Positions 8,463 to 17,541 of a stretch of DNA of 37,070 bases are shown in pieces. Position numbers and translations under genes: made by a program. The notes below the pieces were generated by a model. That model was not told the origin of the DNA. It saw nothing but the letters and a program-made list of their open reading frames with translations, and made no database searches. Source of the DNA: CAYNST01 sp964546435 (lineage in GTDB: Bacteria; Pseudomonadota; Gammaproteobacteria; Pseudomonadales; Cellvibrionaceae); contig CAZJKJ010000034.1 of assembly GCA_964546435.1 (NCBI GenBank), forward strand, positions 1 through 37,070, given 5' to 3'. Each line of letters begins with the position of its first letter. Positions within the stretch are counted from its first letter, which is position 1.

Positions 8463-11400
8463 TTACCGCAATACTTCACGCCAGTGGATAACCCTGTCGT
8501 GCCCCCTGTAAATGCCGAATGTATAGGTCGCGAATGGTGTAGCAGTATCGCCGTGGTCGGAATCTCCGTTCCAGTCGAAGCGCAGCCAGGGGCGGTCCTG
8601 CAGCAGGACATTCACCCGAAAGCTGCCGGTATTGCCCATTCCCGGAGCAGTGAAGAAATGTCCCGCGTCGCCCGCGCTGAACTTTACTCCGCTCGCATTA
8701 ATGGTGGCATATTCTCCGCGGGTACTCCCGGCGCCTACAGGGACGGTCCGGTTGGTGGCAACGGTGATCGGGCCGGACGGATACCGGATTGAGTTCAACG
8801 ACAGCGTCGTACAGCTGTCGTCGCGATTCAAACGCCAGACATTGCCCTCCCAATACTCGGTGCGCATGCCAACGGCAAGCGTTGCGGTCTCCGGCCCAAA
8901 CGCATCATCCAGGACAAAACGCCCGAAGCGAACATCGGTCTGGCCGATCGCCACGGCGTCATTGGTCCCGTCTCCGTTGCCGTCAAAGTTGCGGTCGGCG
9001 ACGGCGATGGTTACCCCGTCGTCATCCATGGGCAAAAGGCCCAGTCTCAATTGACGATAGGGACCGTCGGGCGCGGTCGTCCTCTCCACGCGAATAACTG
9101 CATCGCCACTGGCAACACCGGCAGCCCAATTGAAGCTGCGTTCCCCCAGCGCAAGTCGTTCCTGCAGAGTGACACCCGCCCCGGCATCTCTTCCGAATAG
9201 GGACAAAGTTCCTGTGGAATCAGTCAGCTTCGCAAAAGATCCCATGTAATTTCGAAGTACGCTTCCCCGCGTACTTCGTGCCGTCAGTGAAAATCGGAGA
9301 TTAAAAGGCTCGCCCATATAACTATAAGGAAGCACAGACTCACAGGCCGCGCGCACGGAGGGCACACTCAAAGTAAACCGGTTCGGAACAAAGCGGCCGA
9401 CAAACCCGGATCGACCCACCGTCCGATCGATAGCAGTGGCAGTACCCAGATAATTGCCACCATCGATCTTCGCCCGGAGTTCAATGATGCCGGCTTCGTC
9501 GAAATAAATGCTGCTGGTGCTGCCGGTCCCGCTACTGAATCCGGTGATTTTCCTTCCGTCTGCGGGGGCTGCAGCCGTAGATCCCAGGCCCGGATCTGCG
9601 CCCCCGACCGGCAATAGCAAAGCGGATCGCAACAGGACCGCTGCGGCAGGATTTTCGCGCCCGAAGGACAAGACGCTGGCGTTATTCGTGAGCACCGCTT
9701 TACTGGACGTATCATTGTCCGCATGACCATCGGCGACGCCGTCTCCATTCTTGTCATCGTCCGCCTGCCAGGCGACCGCGCGCACTGACGCCGCAAAAGG
9801 AGCGCCCGCCGCTTGAAACACCGCACCTGTCGCACTGGAGGCACCCGGGTTTTCCACGCGCACATCCAACGCAAATGGACGTGCGGTAATTTCGGTACTG
9901 CTGCCAAGAATCGGAATGCTGGAAAAAGTGCCACTTTGATCAGCAAGCTCCAGTCGGTAACGCCCGACGTCGGAGGTGGACAGACTTACATTGGCAACTC
10001 CAGACGTGAAATTGGCTGGGAAATTGTCTGCTGCCGGCATCGAACCCGGCAAATTTGTCGCGACAGCGCTGCTATTGACAAGGCGTGGCGCCGCCCCACC
10101 TGGGTCACCCGTCGCGCGCACCAGCCAGGCGCGAACCGTCGCCCGATTATAATTTGTAGCAACACCACAGACGCCCGTTGACGGATCTCGTCTGACCATC
10201 TGCACCTGGAATGCGTGATTTCGCCCCGCGACGACATCGCTTCCCAATGTATCCGTCGGCGTGAAAACAAAGCCATTGGCACTGAAAGTGACCGGCGTCG
10301 AAACGGCCATGGTACCCCCGTCGGTATCATTAACGGTGACCGTCAGCGGGCCTGCGTGACTGTTCGACAACCGCAACAGCGCGGTACCCGCATCATTGCC
10401 GTTCGAATCGAATGTATAAGTGGCACTGCCTGAGTTCGGGGGGCCGGTCGCGAGCGATCCCAGGGCATCCGCCGGAGTATCCGTTTTGCTCCAGTCGCCC
10501 CGCCCGGTCGAGGTGGAAACAGTAATGGCGCCGGTGTAGCCGGTCATCAGATTTCCAAGCGAATCCATCGCAGAAATTGAAACCGTTATCGGCTGGCAGG
10601 TGCTGCCGCTCGGTGGCACCGAAACGACAAAATTCGACAAGGTGATGGCACTTCCAGCACGACAGAAGGTGCCGAACTCGCCATCAGCAAGTCCGCTGGC
10701 GTCGTATTCAACATTCGATCCCCGATAAAGGATCAACCAGATGATTGTTACGTAGTCAAGAGTAATGTCACCCCGCGCCGTAATCGCGCCACGCAACGTG
10801 GCCTCTCCGTCTAAACGCACTGTCCCGTGTGCATACACGTAGCTGCGCACATCCGATGCCCTGGCCAGAGTCACGTTGCCACGCGTAAAGAAAAACAGAG
10901 GGGGCGATGAGCCGGCGGTATTGACCGTCGCATTATTGCCTATCTCAACCGCGCCTCTGACATACACCGCTGAGCCGCCCGGCCCCTCCAGCCGAACTAT
11001 TGAGCCTGTGCCCGCAGAGAAGTTGCCCGCAAACGTATAGATCCCCGGCTGCAATACCAGTGTCGCTCTTGCCCAAAGAATCTGGTTGTCAAGCGTTAGA
11101 TTATTGTAGTTTCCGGGCGGAAGGTGGCGGGTGGCGCCAGCGCTCACATTGATATTCGCACCGCCGGGGAATTGATTGAATGCGCCGTTGTTATCGGGGG
11201 CCACACTATTGGTGGCCACGCAGTTCCTTGCGCCACAAGTGTTCGTTGAGTTCTCCAGGCGGGTTGTCACGACGAGGTCACCAGGCGTAGTGACCCGAGA
11301 CTCCCTCAAGATGCGCACAACGCTCGTCGTCTGCGCACTGGAAACTGCGCTGGGAAACGCGTCCTGACACGACAGCTGCTGAGCCTGCCCAAACGGGCTC

Positions 11401-11471
11401 ACGAGAATCAGCAACACGAGTAAAAACCATCGACGGATGTAAACGGCGGGGTGTTTCAGTTGAAAGGGCAT
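8463..11471 (-). CDS. DUF6701 protein, MshQ-like exported adhesin/pilus-associated protein
   Basis: This 1002-residue exported protein has a charged N-terminus, a hydrophobic segment (FLLVLLILV) and likely cleavage after GQA near residue 30. A region around residues 100-250 with ATRHLPPGNYNN and repeated short beta strands recalls the beta-helical polymer-like domain in MshQ-like proteins. The rest is Ig-like, bacterial-invasin-like beta repeats rich in Gly, Ser, Thr and Asp. The C-terminus (RPWLRFDWNGDSD, then ATYTFGIYRGHDRVIHWREV) is the hallmark end of DUF6701, the domain of MSHA biogenesis protein MshQ. MshQ is associated with MSHA type IV pili, but no msh genes appear in this window. The ATG is preceded by GAGG at a suitable distance. 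Confidence 0.82.
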   Translation of the reverse strand: MPFQLKHPAVYIRRWFLLVLLILVSPFGQAQQLSCQDAFPSAVSSAQTTSVVRILRESRVTTPGDLVVTTRLENSTNTCGARNCVATNSVAPDNNGAFNQFPGGANINVSAGATRHLPPGNYNNLTLDNQILWARATLVLQPGIYTFAGNFSAGTGSIVRLEGPGGSAVYVRGAVEIGNNATVNTAGSSPPLFFFTRGNVTLARASDVRSYVYAHGTVRLDGEATLRGAITARGDITLDYVTIIWLILYRGSNVEYDASGLADGEFGTFCRAGSAITLSNFVVSVPPSGSTCQPITVSISAMDSLGNLMTGYTGAITVSTSTGRGDWSKTDTPADALGSLATGPPNSGSATYTFDSNGNDAGTALLRLSNSHAGPLTVTVNDTDGGTMAVSTPVTFSANGFVFTPTDTLGSDVVAGRNHAFQVQMVRRDPSTGVCGVATNYNRATVRAWLVRATGDPGGAAPRLVNSSAVATNLPGSMPAADNFPANFTSGVANVSLSTSDVGRYRLELADQSGTFSSIPILGSSTEITARPFALDVRVENPGASSATGAVFQAAGAPFAASVRAVAWQADDDKNGDGVADGHADNDTSSKAVLTNNASVLSFGRENPAAAVLLRSALLLPVGGADPGLGSTAAAPADGRKITGFSSGTGSTSSIYFDEAGIIELRAKIDGGNYLGTATAIDRTVGRSGFVGRFVPNRFTLSVPSVRAACESVLPYSYMGEPFNLRFSLTARSTRGSVLRNYMGSFAKLTDSTGTLSLFGRDAGAGVTLQERLALGERSFNWAAGVASGDAVIRVERTTAPDGPYRQLRLGLLPMDDDGVTIAVADRNFDGNGDGTNDAVAIGQTDVRFGRFVLDDAFGPETATLAVGMRTEYWEGNVWRLNRDDSCTTLSLNSIRYPSGPITVATNRTVPVGAGSTRGEYATINASGVKFSAGDAGHFFTAPGMGNTGSFRVNVLLQDRPWLRFDWNGDSDHGDTATPFATYTFGIYRGHDRVIHWREVLR

Positions 11472-11614
11472 GCGTCCTCTTGATCCGGTCGATGTCTGGG
11501 TTCGACGCCGCAGGACGCGTACAAGGCGTCTGCGGATTGTCTACTCAGTATAGACCGGCCCCGAAGGTCACTCTCTCACTGCTGCAGCGGGACCCAAAAT
11601 GCCCATTGAGCTGC

Positions 11615-12019
11615 TCACGGCTTCCGGTTATTTTCAATCAGCTCCTCCGAGCGTGCCTCGGCCTGTTCGTAAGCGGCCTTGGTTTTAGCCACCACATCCT
11701 CAACCAGAACAGCGCCTTTTTCTCCCGCTTCAACGGATTTTTCTTTGGCTTTGGTCAGGGTTTGCTGAGACTTTGCAGCGATGGTACTTCCGGCGTTGTC
11801 CAGAGCCACGGCGGCCTTTTCCGAGAGTTCGTCGGCATTCTTCGCCGCGGTTTCCAGGGCATTCCGTGTTTGATCGGCAAGTTTTTCAGTGGAATTTCTG
11901 ACGGACTCAGCGGCGTGCCGGGCTGACGACTGGTCAGCGCGAGTGTCGCCTTCGGATTCGCAGCCGGTGAGCGTTAGGCTCGCCGTCAGAATCACAATGC
12001 TCAAGCTGGCCAAATTCAT
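11615..12019 (-). CDS. Small alanine-rich lipoprotein with coiled-coil character
   Basis: This 134-residue lipoprotein has a signal segment of 19 residues and a lipobox LTGC with Cys20. Glu at position +2 suggests transfer to the outer membrane. The mature part is almost entirely Ala, Glu, Lys, Asp, Ser and Thr with heptad-like spacing (ADQTRNALETAAKNADELSE), so it should form a long amphipathic helix or coiled coil, like the small LEA-like or Lpp-like lipoproteins. I do not recognise a named family. The chosen ATG (12019) has AAGGA seven bases upstream; a TTG at 12034 overlaps the preceding stop and is less likely. It lies 11 bases after the FHA gene, so the two are probably co-transcribed. 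Confidence 0.75.
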   Translation of the reverse strand: MNLASLSIVILTASLTLTGCESEGDTRADQSSARHAAESVRNSTEKLADQTRNALETAAKNADELSEKAAVALDNAGSTIAAKSQQTLTKAKEKSVEAGEKGAVLVEDVVAKTKAAYEQAEARSEELIENNRKP

Positions 12020-12030
12020 ACTGGTGTCCT

Positions 12031-12837
12031 TCAAGGGATGATGCGAAAGAACAACTCAACCGTTCCGACACAGATAATGTCCGCATCGTGACATTCCGCT
12101 TCGGACACAGTCAGCCCGTTCAGCTTCACGCCGTTGGTTGAGTCGTTGTCAGTCAGCTCCCAACGATCGTCCTCACACCGGATAATCGCGTGCTGTCCGG
12201 ATACGGTAGGATCATCAAGAACCACATCAGACAGATCGCTCCGGCCGATTACCCAGTTCTTCTCCGCACCCAGAGGAAGTTTCAACTCGACGATTCTTCC
12301 TTTTTCTTTACCGGATCGACATACAAGAACGGCTGGTACACGCTCTTTGTCAATTTTCCGTGCAATGAGCTTTTCTTCAATGGTCTCGAGAAACGACCCG
12401 GTGGTTTTGGGTTGAAGCATACTGAATACCCAGTCTTCACCCTGTAGATAGCTGGACTTCAGCATGGTTTTGCTGGAGGTATTATCGAGATAACCGGAGG
12501 GTTCAAGCCGCTCTTCTACCCCGACGGTCATATCTTCTTCATCGAAGCAGTCCGGAGCGATGAAAACGAACTTTTCTTCGCCGATTTTTACCACGTCGCC
12601 GTGGCTTAAAGACGTCGGTGCGTGAATCCGCGTGCCATTGATATAGGTCCCATTGGTGGAATCCAGATCCTTTATCAGCACGCGCGCCGCCGCCACCAGC
12701 ACGACGGCATGCTCGCGTGACAGCACGGTCGTCCTGATGTGGATGTCACAAGATTCGATTCGGCCGATCATGATGGCCGGCTTATCCAGCGGGTAAGTTT
12801 TGCCGGACTGGATATTTTTCAAGAAAAAGGTCGTCAT
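12031..12837 (-). CDS. Protein with two FHA domains
   Basis: This 268-residue cytoplasmic protein has two forkhead-associated domains joined by a linker of about 85 residues. FHA1 (about 22-95) has GR at 25-26, SREH at 40-43 and STNG at 60-63. FHA2 (about 180-265) has GR at 198-199, SGQH at 213-216 and STNG at 233-236. These are the residues that bind phosphothreonine, and both sites look intact. The linker is acidic and threonine/serine-rich (EEDMTVGVEE, DNTSSKTM), a possible phosphorylation target. FHA proteins read Ser/Thr-kinase signals or act in type VI secretion and cell-envelope regulation; no kinase, phosphatase or T6SS gene is visible here, so the partner is unknown. The downstream gene encodes a lipoprotein. 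Confidence 0.88.
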   Translation of the reverse strand: MTTFFLKNIQSGKTYPLDKPAIMIGRIESCDIHIRTTVLSREHAVVLVAAARVLIKDLDSTNGTYINGTRIHAPTSLSHGDVVKIGEEKFVFIAPDCFDEEDMTVGVEERLEPSGYLDNTSSKTMLKSSYLQGEDWVFSMLQPKTTGSFLETIEEKLIARKIDKERVPAVLVCRSGKEKGRIVELKLPLGAEKNWVIGRSDLSDVVLDDPTVSGQHAIIRCEDDRWELTDNDSTNGVKLNGLTVSEAECHDADIICVGTVELFFRIIP

Positions 12838-12930
12838 GGCATGACCGTAATGATAGGCGCTGGTAAAAACGCGGGTGCAGGCCTCGCGGAACGCCGACTG
12901 CGAGCTTGTCGCCGTGCCGTAGCCGCTACC

Positions 12931-13296
12931 CTACCTTCGAACCAGTTCCAGAATTTCTTCGAGATCGACGATAAGCTGCCGTAAACATTCAGCAGACACG
13001 TCTGTTACAGCATCCGCAAGATTCTTCGCGTCAGCGGTCAACTGGAGACGGGCCCCACATATGGTGTAGCCCTGCTCATATAGCAGCGCGCGAATCTGGC
13101 GGATGGTCAGAACGTCCTGACGTTGGTAATAACGGCGGTTTCCGCGCCGCTTTACTGGACTTAGCTGCGGAAACTCCTGTTCCCAGTAGCGCAGAACATG
13201 CGCTTTGACCGCACAGAGGTCACTTACCTCGCCGATCGTAAAATAGCGCTTGGCGGGTATTTCTGGAAGGACATTACTGCGGCTTTGTTCCAGCAT
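12931..13296 (-). CDS. MerR-family transcriptional regulator (ihfA-linked)
   Basis: This 121-residue protein has a winged-helix MerR DNA-binding domain at residues 17-85: YFTIGEVSDLCAVKAHVLRY, then WEQEFPQL, and the RRGNRRYYQRQDV wing. A short helical tail follows (LRQLIVDLEEILELV) for dimer contact. No cysteine cluster of metal-sensing MerR proteins is present, so the inducer is unknown. The gene overlaps the 3' end of ihfA by 23 bases and has GGAAG before its ATG, so it is translationally linked. This ihfA-merR pair is conserved in Pseudomonas and many other gammaproteobacteria, where the small regulator is uncharacterised. It is the last gene of the pheT string. Confidence 0.88.
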   Translation of the reverse strand: MLEQSRSNVLPEIPAKRYFTIGEVSDLCAVKAHVLRYWEQEFPQLSPVKRRGNRRYYQRQDVLTIRQIRALLYEQGYTICGARLQLTADAKNLADAVTDVSAECLRQLIVDLEEILELVRR

Positions 13297-13582
13297 AATC
13301 TTCCACCCTCGCCCTCAGCTTTTGACCTGGTCGAAAAGTGACCACCCGGCGGGCAGTGATAGGAATTTCTTCGCCGGTTTTGGGATTGCGTCCTGGACGC
13401 TGCTTTTTATCCCGTAAATCAAAATTACCGAAACCCGAGAGCTTTACGGCCTCATTACTTTCCAGAGACCGTCGTATTTCCGTGAAAAAAGATTCAACTA
13501 CTTCTTTGGCTTCCCGCTTGTTAAACCCCAGCTCCTCATACAGCTTCTCGGCAAGATCCGCTTTCGTCAGGGAATCGGACAT
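13274..13582 (-). CDS. ihfA: Integration host factor subunit alpha
   Basis: At 102 residues it is close to the usual 99-100 of IhfA. The protein is one half of the IHF heterodimer that bends DNA sharply at specific sites for recombination, replication initiation and sigma54 promoters. The start TKADLAEKLYEELG, the KLSGFGNFDLRDK core and the beta-arm segment PGRNPKTGEEIPITARRVV, with its intercalating proline, identify it as the alpha subunit. GAGG sits seven bases before the ATG. It follows pheT by three bases, the same order as in E. coli and Pseudomonas, and is overlapped by the merR gene. Confidence 0.97.
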   Translation of the reverse strand: MSDSLTKADLAEKLYEELGFNKREAKEVVESFFTEIRRSLESNEAVKLSGFGNFDLRDKKQRPGRNPKTGEEIPITARRVVTFRPGQKLRARVEDYAGTKPQ

Positions 13583-13585
13583 TGT

Positions 13586-15976
13586 TTACCTCAAGGTGGC
13601 ATGATGTTGTTGTTTGAGCGTCGCCATGATGGCGGCCATCGCCTGGGTGACCTCATCCTCCTTAAGCGTGCGCGAACTGTCCTGAAAAATCAAACTGAAT
13701 GCCAAACTTTTCTCACCCGGTGTGATTCCTTCGCCACTGTATACATCGAACAATCGCACTGACTTCAACACATCCCCGGCTGCACGACGAATGTCCTTTT
13801 CCAGCTCGGCAAAGGCCACTTTCTCATTGACCATGATGGCAAGATCCCGACTGACTTCCGGAAATCGGGAAATGCCGGAAAATCGTGGTAAGCGTGCATT
13901 CAACAATGGTTGCAGCCGACATTCAAATGCATAAACGGGTTTGGAGAATTCCAGCTTTTTCGCCACTTCCGGATGCAAAGCGCCCAGATGGCCGATTACG
14001 TCTCCTCCCGACACCAGCCTCGCGGCCTGACCGGGATGTAACCAGCGGACATCCGTACAAGCCTCAAAAGTCAGATCGACTCCCCGGGCGGAAAGCTGTA
14101 GAAGGCTTTCAATGTCGCCCTTCAGATCAAAGATATCAACCGCTCGCTTTGTATCTCCCCAGCCGTCATTCATGGCTGCACCGTACAAAAGGACCCCGAG
14201 CACGGGCTCCTGCTGCAAACTGTCGCAACTACCATCCGGCGAACTGAACCGGAGCCCGCTCTCGAACAGCCGGGCACGGGTCTGCTGACGGTTGATATTG
14301 CTTTTCAGTGTTTTCAACAGCCCCGGAATCAGCGAAGTCCGCATGATCGCCATGTCGCTGCTGATGGGATTCTGCAGGGTTACTGCCCGCTCTTCCGGAA
14401 AAACAATTTCCTGCAGGGCAGGATCGATAAAGCTGTAGGTGATGACTTCCTGATACCCGCGACTGACCAGATGACGCTTCACATCTGACAGCTCGCTGCG
14501 GGTTTCACTGTGGCGCTCAAGTGCGGGTTCGATGGTGAGATTTTTTACCGGCAGGCGATCGTAGCCATACACGCGGGCGATCTCTTCAATCAGATCGACC
14601 TCCAGCGCAATGTCAAACCGGTAGCTGGGAACCTGGTAGCGGATTCCGGTCTCGGTCTTGCCGATTTTTTCCAAACCCAAACCGGTCAGTATCCGGTCGA
14701 TCTCCTGAGTCTTCAGGTGCGTTCCGAGAAACTCAGAGACGCGCGCCGGGCGCAGCTCCACAACCGGAGCGACAGGCAGTTGATCCGGGTATTCAACAAT
14801 TTGTACGGGACCCGGCGTGCCACCTGTTATCTGCAGGAGCAGCTCTGTCGCACGCTCAATCGCTCGCGTCTGCTGCCGATAGTCCACACCGCGCTCAAAC
14901 CGGTGGGAGGAATCAGTGTGCAGACCATAGGAACGTGCCTTGCCTGCGAGAGCCACCGGGGAGAAAAACGCACTTTCAAGAAATATGGACGCAGTCTGGG
15001 GCGATACTGCTGTCCGGCCTCCCCCCATAATGCCAGCCATTGCGACCGGACCGCTGTCATCCGCGATCACCAGCGTATCGCCGCGCAGCGACACGGTCTG
15101 TCCGTTAAGCAAATCGATACTCTCGCCCGCGTTTGCCAGACGAACCTGAATGGCACCCTCCAGCTTCTGCTGATCGAACGCATGCATGGGCTGCCCCAGC
15201 TCCAGCAGAACGAAATTGGTTACATCCACTACCGGATCAATACTGCGGATGCCGCTGCGACGCAGCTTTTCGGTGAGCCAAGGCGGAGAGACAACGGTGT
15301 TATCGATACCTTCAATGACGCGCCCCACATAGACCGGACATTCGGCCGCCGCTTCGATTCGCACGTCTCGAGAATCCGTGTCCTCTGGCGCAACCTGCCG
15401 GTTCGACGGAGCTACAAACGGAATCTGATTCAACGCGGCAATTTCCCGCGCCATGCCCAGCACGCTGAGGCAGTCGGCCCGGTTAGGCGTCAGATCCACT
15501 TCTATGACGGTGTCATCCAGATTCAGGTATTTGCGCAGATCAGTGCCCGCTACTGCGGAATCGGCCAATGGCCACAGCCCCGAATCGTCGTCGCCCAGTT
15601 GAAGTTCCACCTGACTGCACAGCATGCCCGCCGATTCGATCCCGCGAAGCTTTGCCTTCTTTATCTTGATTCCACCGGGAAGTTCAGCGCCTACGGTAGC
15701 AAAAGGCACTTTAAGACCAGCTCGTGCATTGGGGGCACCACAGACAACCTGCACCGGCTCACTCTGATCGCCACGGACCTGACAGACCCGCAACTTGTCG
15801 GCCTCAGGATGGGCCGCAACCGACAAGATCTCCCCGACCACCACACCTCTAAAAGCCGGTGCAACTGCCGTGACTGAATCCACCTCCAATCCGGCCATTG
15901 TCAGTTGTGCTGTCAGTGCTTCGGTAGACAATTCAGGGCTGACCCACTCCCTCAACCAAGCCTCGCTGAACTTCAT
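13586..15976 (-). CDS. pheT: Phenylalanine-tRNA ligase beta subunit
   Basis: At 796 residues it matches E. coli PheT (795). The start chosen is ATG 15976 (MKFSEAWLREWV); the longer frame to 16024 has no family support. PheT forms the alpha2-beta2 enzyme that charges tRNA-Phe and edits Tyr-tRNA-Phe. Visible parts are the N-terminal tRNA-binding domain (to about 150, with GEILSVAAHPEADKLRVCQV), B3/B4 editing domain (HAFDQQKL, about 270), B5 domain (about 400-475), the catalytic-like domain, and the ferredoxin-like anticodon-binding domain at the end (FPEVSRDLAIMV...). Unusually the pheS gene is not directly upstream: a UDP-glucose dehydrogenase gene intervenes, so pheT may depend on a different transcript. 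ihfA follows after three bases. Confidence 0.97.
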   Translation of the reverse strand: MKFSEAWLREWVSPELSTEALTAQLTMAGLEVDSVTAVAPAFRGVVVGEILSVAAHPEADKLRVCQVRGDQSEPVQVVCGAPNARAGLKVPFATVGAELPGGIKIKKAKLRGIESAGMLCSQVELQLGDDDSGLWPLADSAVAGTDLRKYLNLDDTVIEVDLTPNRADCLSVLGMAREIAALNQIPFVAPSNRQVAPEDTDSRDVRIEAAAECPVYVGRVIEGIDNTVVSPPWLTEKLRRSGIRSIDPVVDVTNFVLLELGQPMHAFDQQKLEGAIQVRLANAGESIDLLNGQTVSLRGDTLVIADDSGPVAMAGIMGGGRTAVSPQTASIFLESAFFSPVALAGKARSYGLHTDSSHRFERGVDYRQQTRAIERATELLLQITGGTPGPVQIVEYPDQLPVAPVVELRPARVSEFLGTHLKTQEIDRILTGLGLEKIGKTETGIRYQVPSYRFDIALEVDLIEEIARVYGYDRLPVKNLTIEPALERHSETRSELSDVKRHLVSRGYQEVITYSFIDPALQEIVFPEERAVTLQNPISSDMAIMRTSLIPGLLKTLKSNINRQQTRARLFESGLRFSSPDGSCDSLQQEPVLGVLLYGAAMNDGWGDTKRAVDIFDLKGDIESLLQLSARGVDLTFEACTDVRWLHPGQAARLVSGGDVIGHLGALHPEVAKKLEFSKPVYAFECRLQPLLNARLPRFSGISRFPEVSRDLAIMVNEKVAFAELEKDIRRAAGDVLKSVRLFDVYSGEGITPGEKSLAFSLIFQDSSRTLKEDEVTQAMAAIMATLKQQHHATLR

Positions 15977-16114
15977 GATGATCTGATTCCAGAATTCAAT
16001 AGGTGGTGCCAAGCCTGACCCCACAGGATTACCCCATATGGATCAGGCCAGTTAGATAGCAGTTCCACCGCCTGTGCCGACGGGGAACTTTCTCCAGACA
16101 ATGCCTGAAAGATA

Positions 16115-17461
16115 TCAGGCGTTGCCGGATGCCTTGGAAGGAACACGACCAATGCTGTAATAGTCGAATCCGCGCTCAGTCAACCAGGTCGGATCATAGA
16201 GGTTGCGACCGTCGAAAACGACCTTGTGAGACAGCTTCTCGGCGATTTTCCGCCAATCGGGTGAGCGGAAAGCCTGCCATTCGGTGCACACCACCAATGC
16301 GTCTGCACCATCCAGCGCAGCATAGGCTTCGTCGACCAATTTCAGATCGCCGCGATTTCCGTAAATCCGGTGCGTCTCTTCCATCGCTTCCGGATCGAAT
16401 GCCTGAACCTTGGCACCCAGCTCCCACAAACCTTCAATCAGTACCCGACTCGGCGCTTCCCGCATGTCATCCGTATTGGGCTTGAACGCCAGGCCCCAGA
16501 TTGCAATGGTTTTGCTGCCCAGGGTTTTACCAAAGTACTGCTGCAACTTGGTCAGAAGAATCTGCTTTTGCGAATCGTTCACCGCCTCTACTGCCGTAAG
16601 CAAGGGTGCCGGCTCTTCAACACCGTTGGCCGTCTGCACCAGCGCTTTCACATCTTTCGGAAAACACGAGCCGCCATATCCACAGCCAGGATAGATAAAC
16701 TGATAGCCGATTCGCGGATCGGAACCTATGCCTTTACGTACAAGCTCGATGTCGGCACCGAGCTTTTCGGCAATTCGTGACATCTCGTTCATAAAGCTGA
16801 TTTTGGTCGCCAACATGGCGTTGGCTGCATACTTGGTCAACTCGGCAGAACGCACATCCATGAACATCAATTTGTCATGATTGCGGTTAAATGGTGCATA
16901 GAGTTCACGCATCAGCTTTTCCACCCGCGGGGATTCGCAACCGACGACAATCCGGTCCGGCTTCAGGAAATCTGAAACGGCGGCGCCTTCTTTCAGGAAT
17001 TCGGGGTTGGATGCAACATCAAACGGAATGTCGACGCCGCGTGCTTTCAATACTTCGGCAATCCTGTTTTTTACTTTGTTGGCGCTGCCTACCGGTACGG
17101 TGCTCTTATTGATCACCAGCCGGTAGTCGGTAATATGTGTTCCGACGGCTTCCGCTACCTGCAGCACATAGCGCAAATCTGCGGCACCGTCCTCATCCGG
17201 TGGTGTGCCCACGGCGATAAAAATGATCTCTGCTGATTCAATAGCCGCCTTGGCGTCCGTGGTGAAATTCAAACGACCTTGTTCCACACTGTTCAGGACG
17301 ATGGTGTCCAGACCCGGCTCAAAAATCGGAATTACACCTTTTAGAAGACCTGCTACTTTATCCTGATCGACATCGACGCAGGTAACATTGTGTCCGGAGT
17401 GCGCCAGGCAAGCGCCGGTGACCAGGCCCACATAGCCCGTTCCAAATATGGATACTCTCAT
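16115..17461 (-). CDS. ugd: UDP-glucose 6-dehydrogenase
   Basis: This 448-residue enzyme oxidises UDP-glucose twice with NAD+ to UDP-glucuronate, a precursor for exopolysaccharide, capsule and modified LPS sugars. The N-terminal Rossmann motif is GTGYVGLVTG (7-16), with CVDVD ending the second strand. The central domain holds EFLKEGAAV and the catalytic cysteine in GYGGSCFPKD. The C-terminal UDP-binding domain has GLAFKPNTDDMREAPS. The length fits the long TuaD/Pseudomonas-type enzymes better than E. coli Ugd (388). AAAGGA precedes the ATG. It is inserted between pheS (80-base gap) and pheT (139-base gap), with no polysaccharide genes around it, so its pathway partners must be elsewhere. Confidence 0.95.
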   Translation of the reverse strand: MRVSIFGTGYVGLVTGACLAHSGHNVTCVDVDQDKVAGLLKGVIPIFEPGLDTIVLNSVEQGRLNFTTDAKAAIESAEIIFIAVGTPPDEDGAADLRYVLQVAEAVGTHITDYRLVINKSTVPVGSANKVKNRIAEVLKARGVDIPFDVASNPEFLKEGAAVSDFLKPDRIVVGCESPRVEKLMRELYAPFNRNHDKLMFMDVRSAELTKYAANAMLATKISFMNEMSRIAEKLGADIELVRKGIGSDPRIGYQFIYPGCGYGGSCFPKDVKALVQTANGVEEPAPLLTAVEAVNDSQKQILLTKLQQYFGKTLGSKTIAIWGLAFKPNTDDMREAPSRVLIEGLWELGAKVQAFDPEAMEETHRIYGNRGDLKLVDEAYAALDGADALVVCTEWQAFRSPDWRKIAEKLSHKVVFDGRNLYDPTWLTERGFDYYSIGRVPSKASGNA

Positions 17462-17495
17462 TCTCAGGTTCCTTTCAGTATCATTAAAACTATCA

Positions 17496-17525
17496 GTTCA
17501 CGTAAAACGATCCGTTCACTTAAAA
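17496..17525. repeat. Short direct repeat upstream of ugd
   Basis: GTTCACGTAAAA (17496-17507) and GTTCACTTAAAA (17514-17525) repeat with an 18-base period in the pheS-ugd gap. They lie 35-64 bases upstream of the ugd start and could be binding half-sites or chance. No factor is known. Confidence 0.35.
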
Positions 17526-17541
17526 ACAGTCGGAGGTTCAG

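Noticed and set aside
12838..12930. Possible tRNA between merR and the FHA gene, as expected from synteny
   Set aside because: No cloverleaf arms or TTCRA box on either strand; the tRNA-Pro is instead at the left window edge.
14510..15877. 455-codon open frame on the plus strand
   Set aside because: It lies entirely antisense to pheT, whose protein is full length with all domains; a long antisense frame is expected in GC-rich coding DNA.
16103..16120. Hairpin overlapping the ugd stop (GCCTGA/TCAGGC)
   Set aside because: Stem of 6 bp with no T tract; not called as a terminator.
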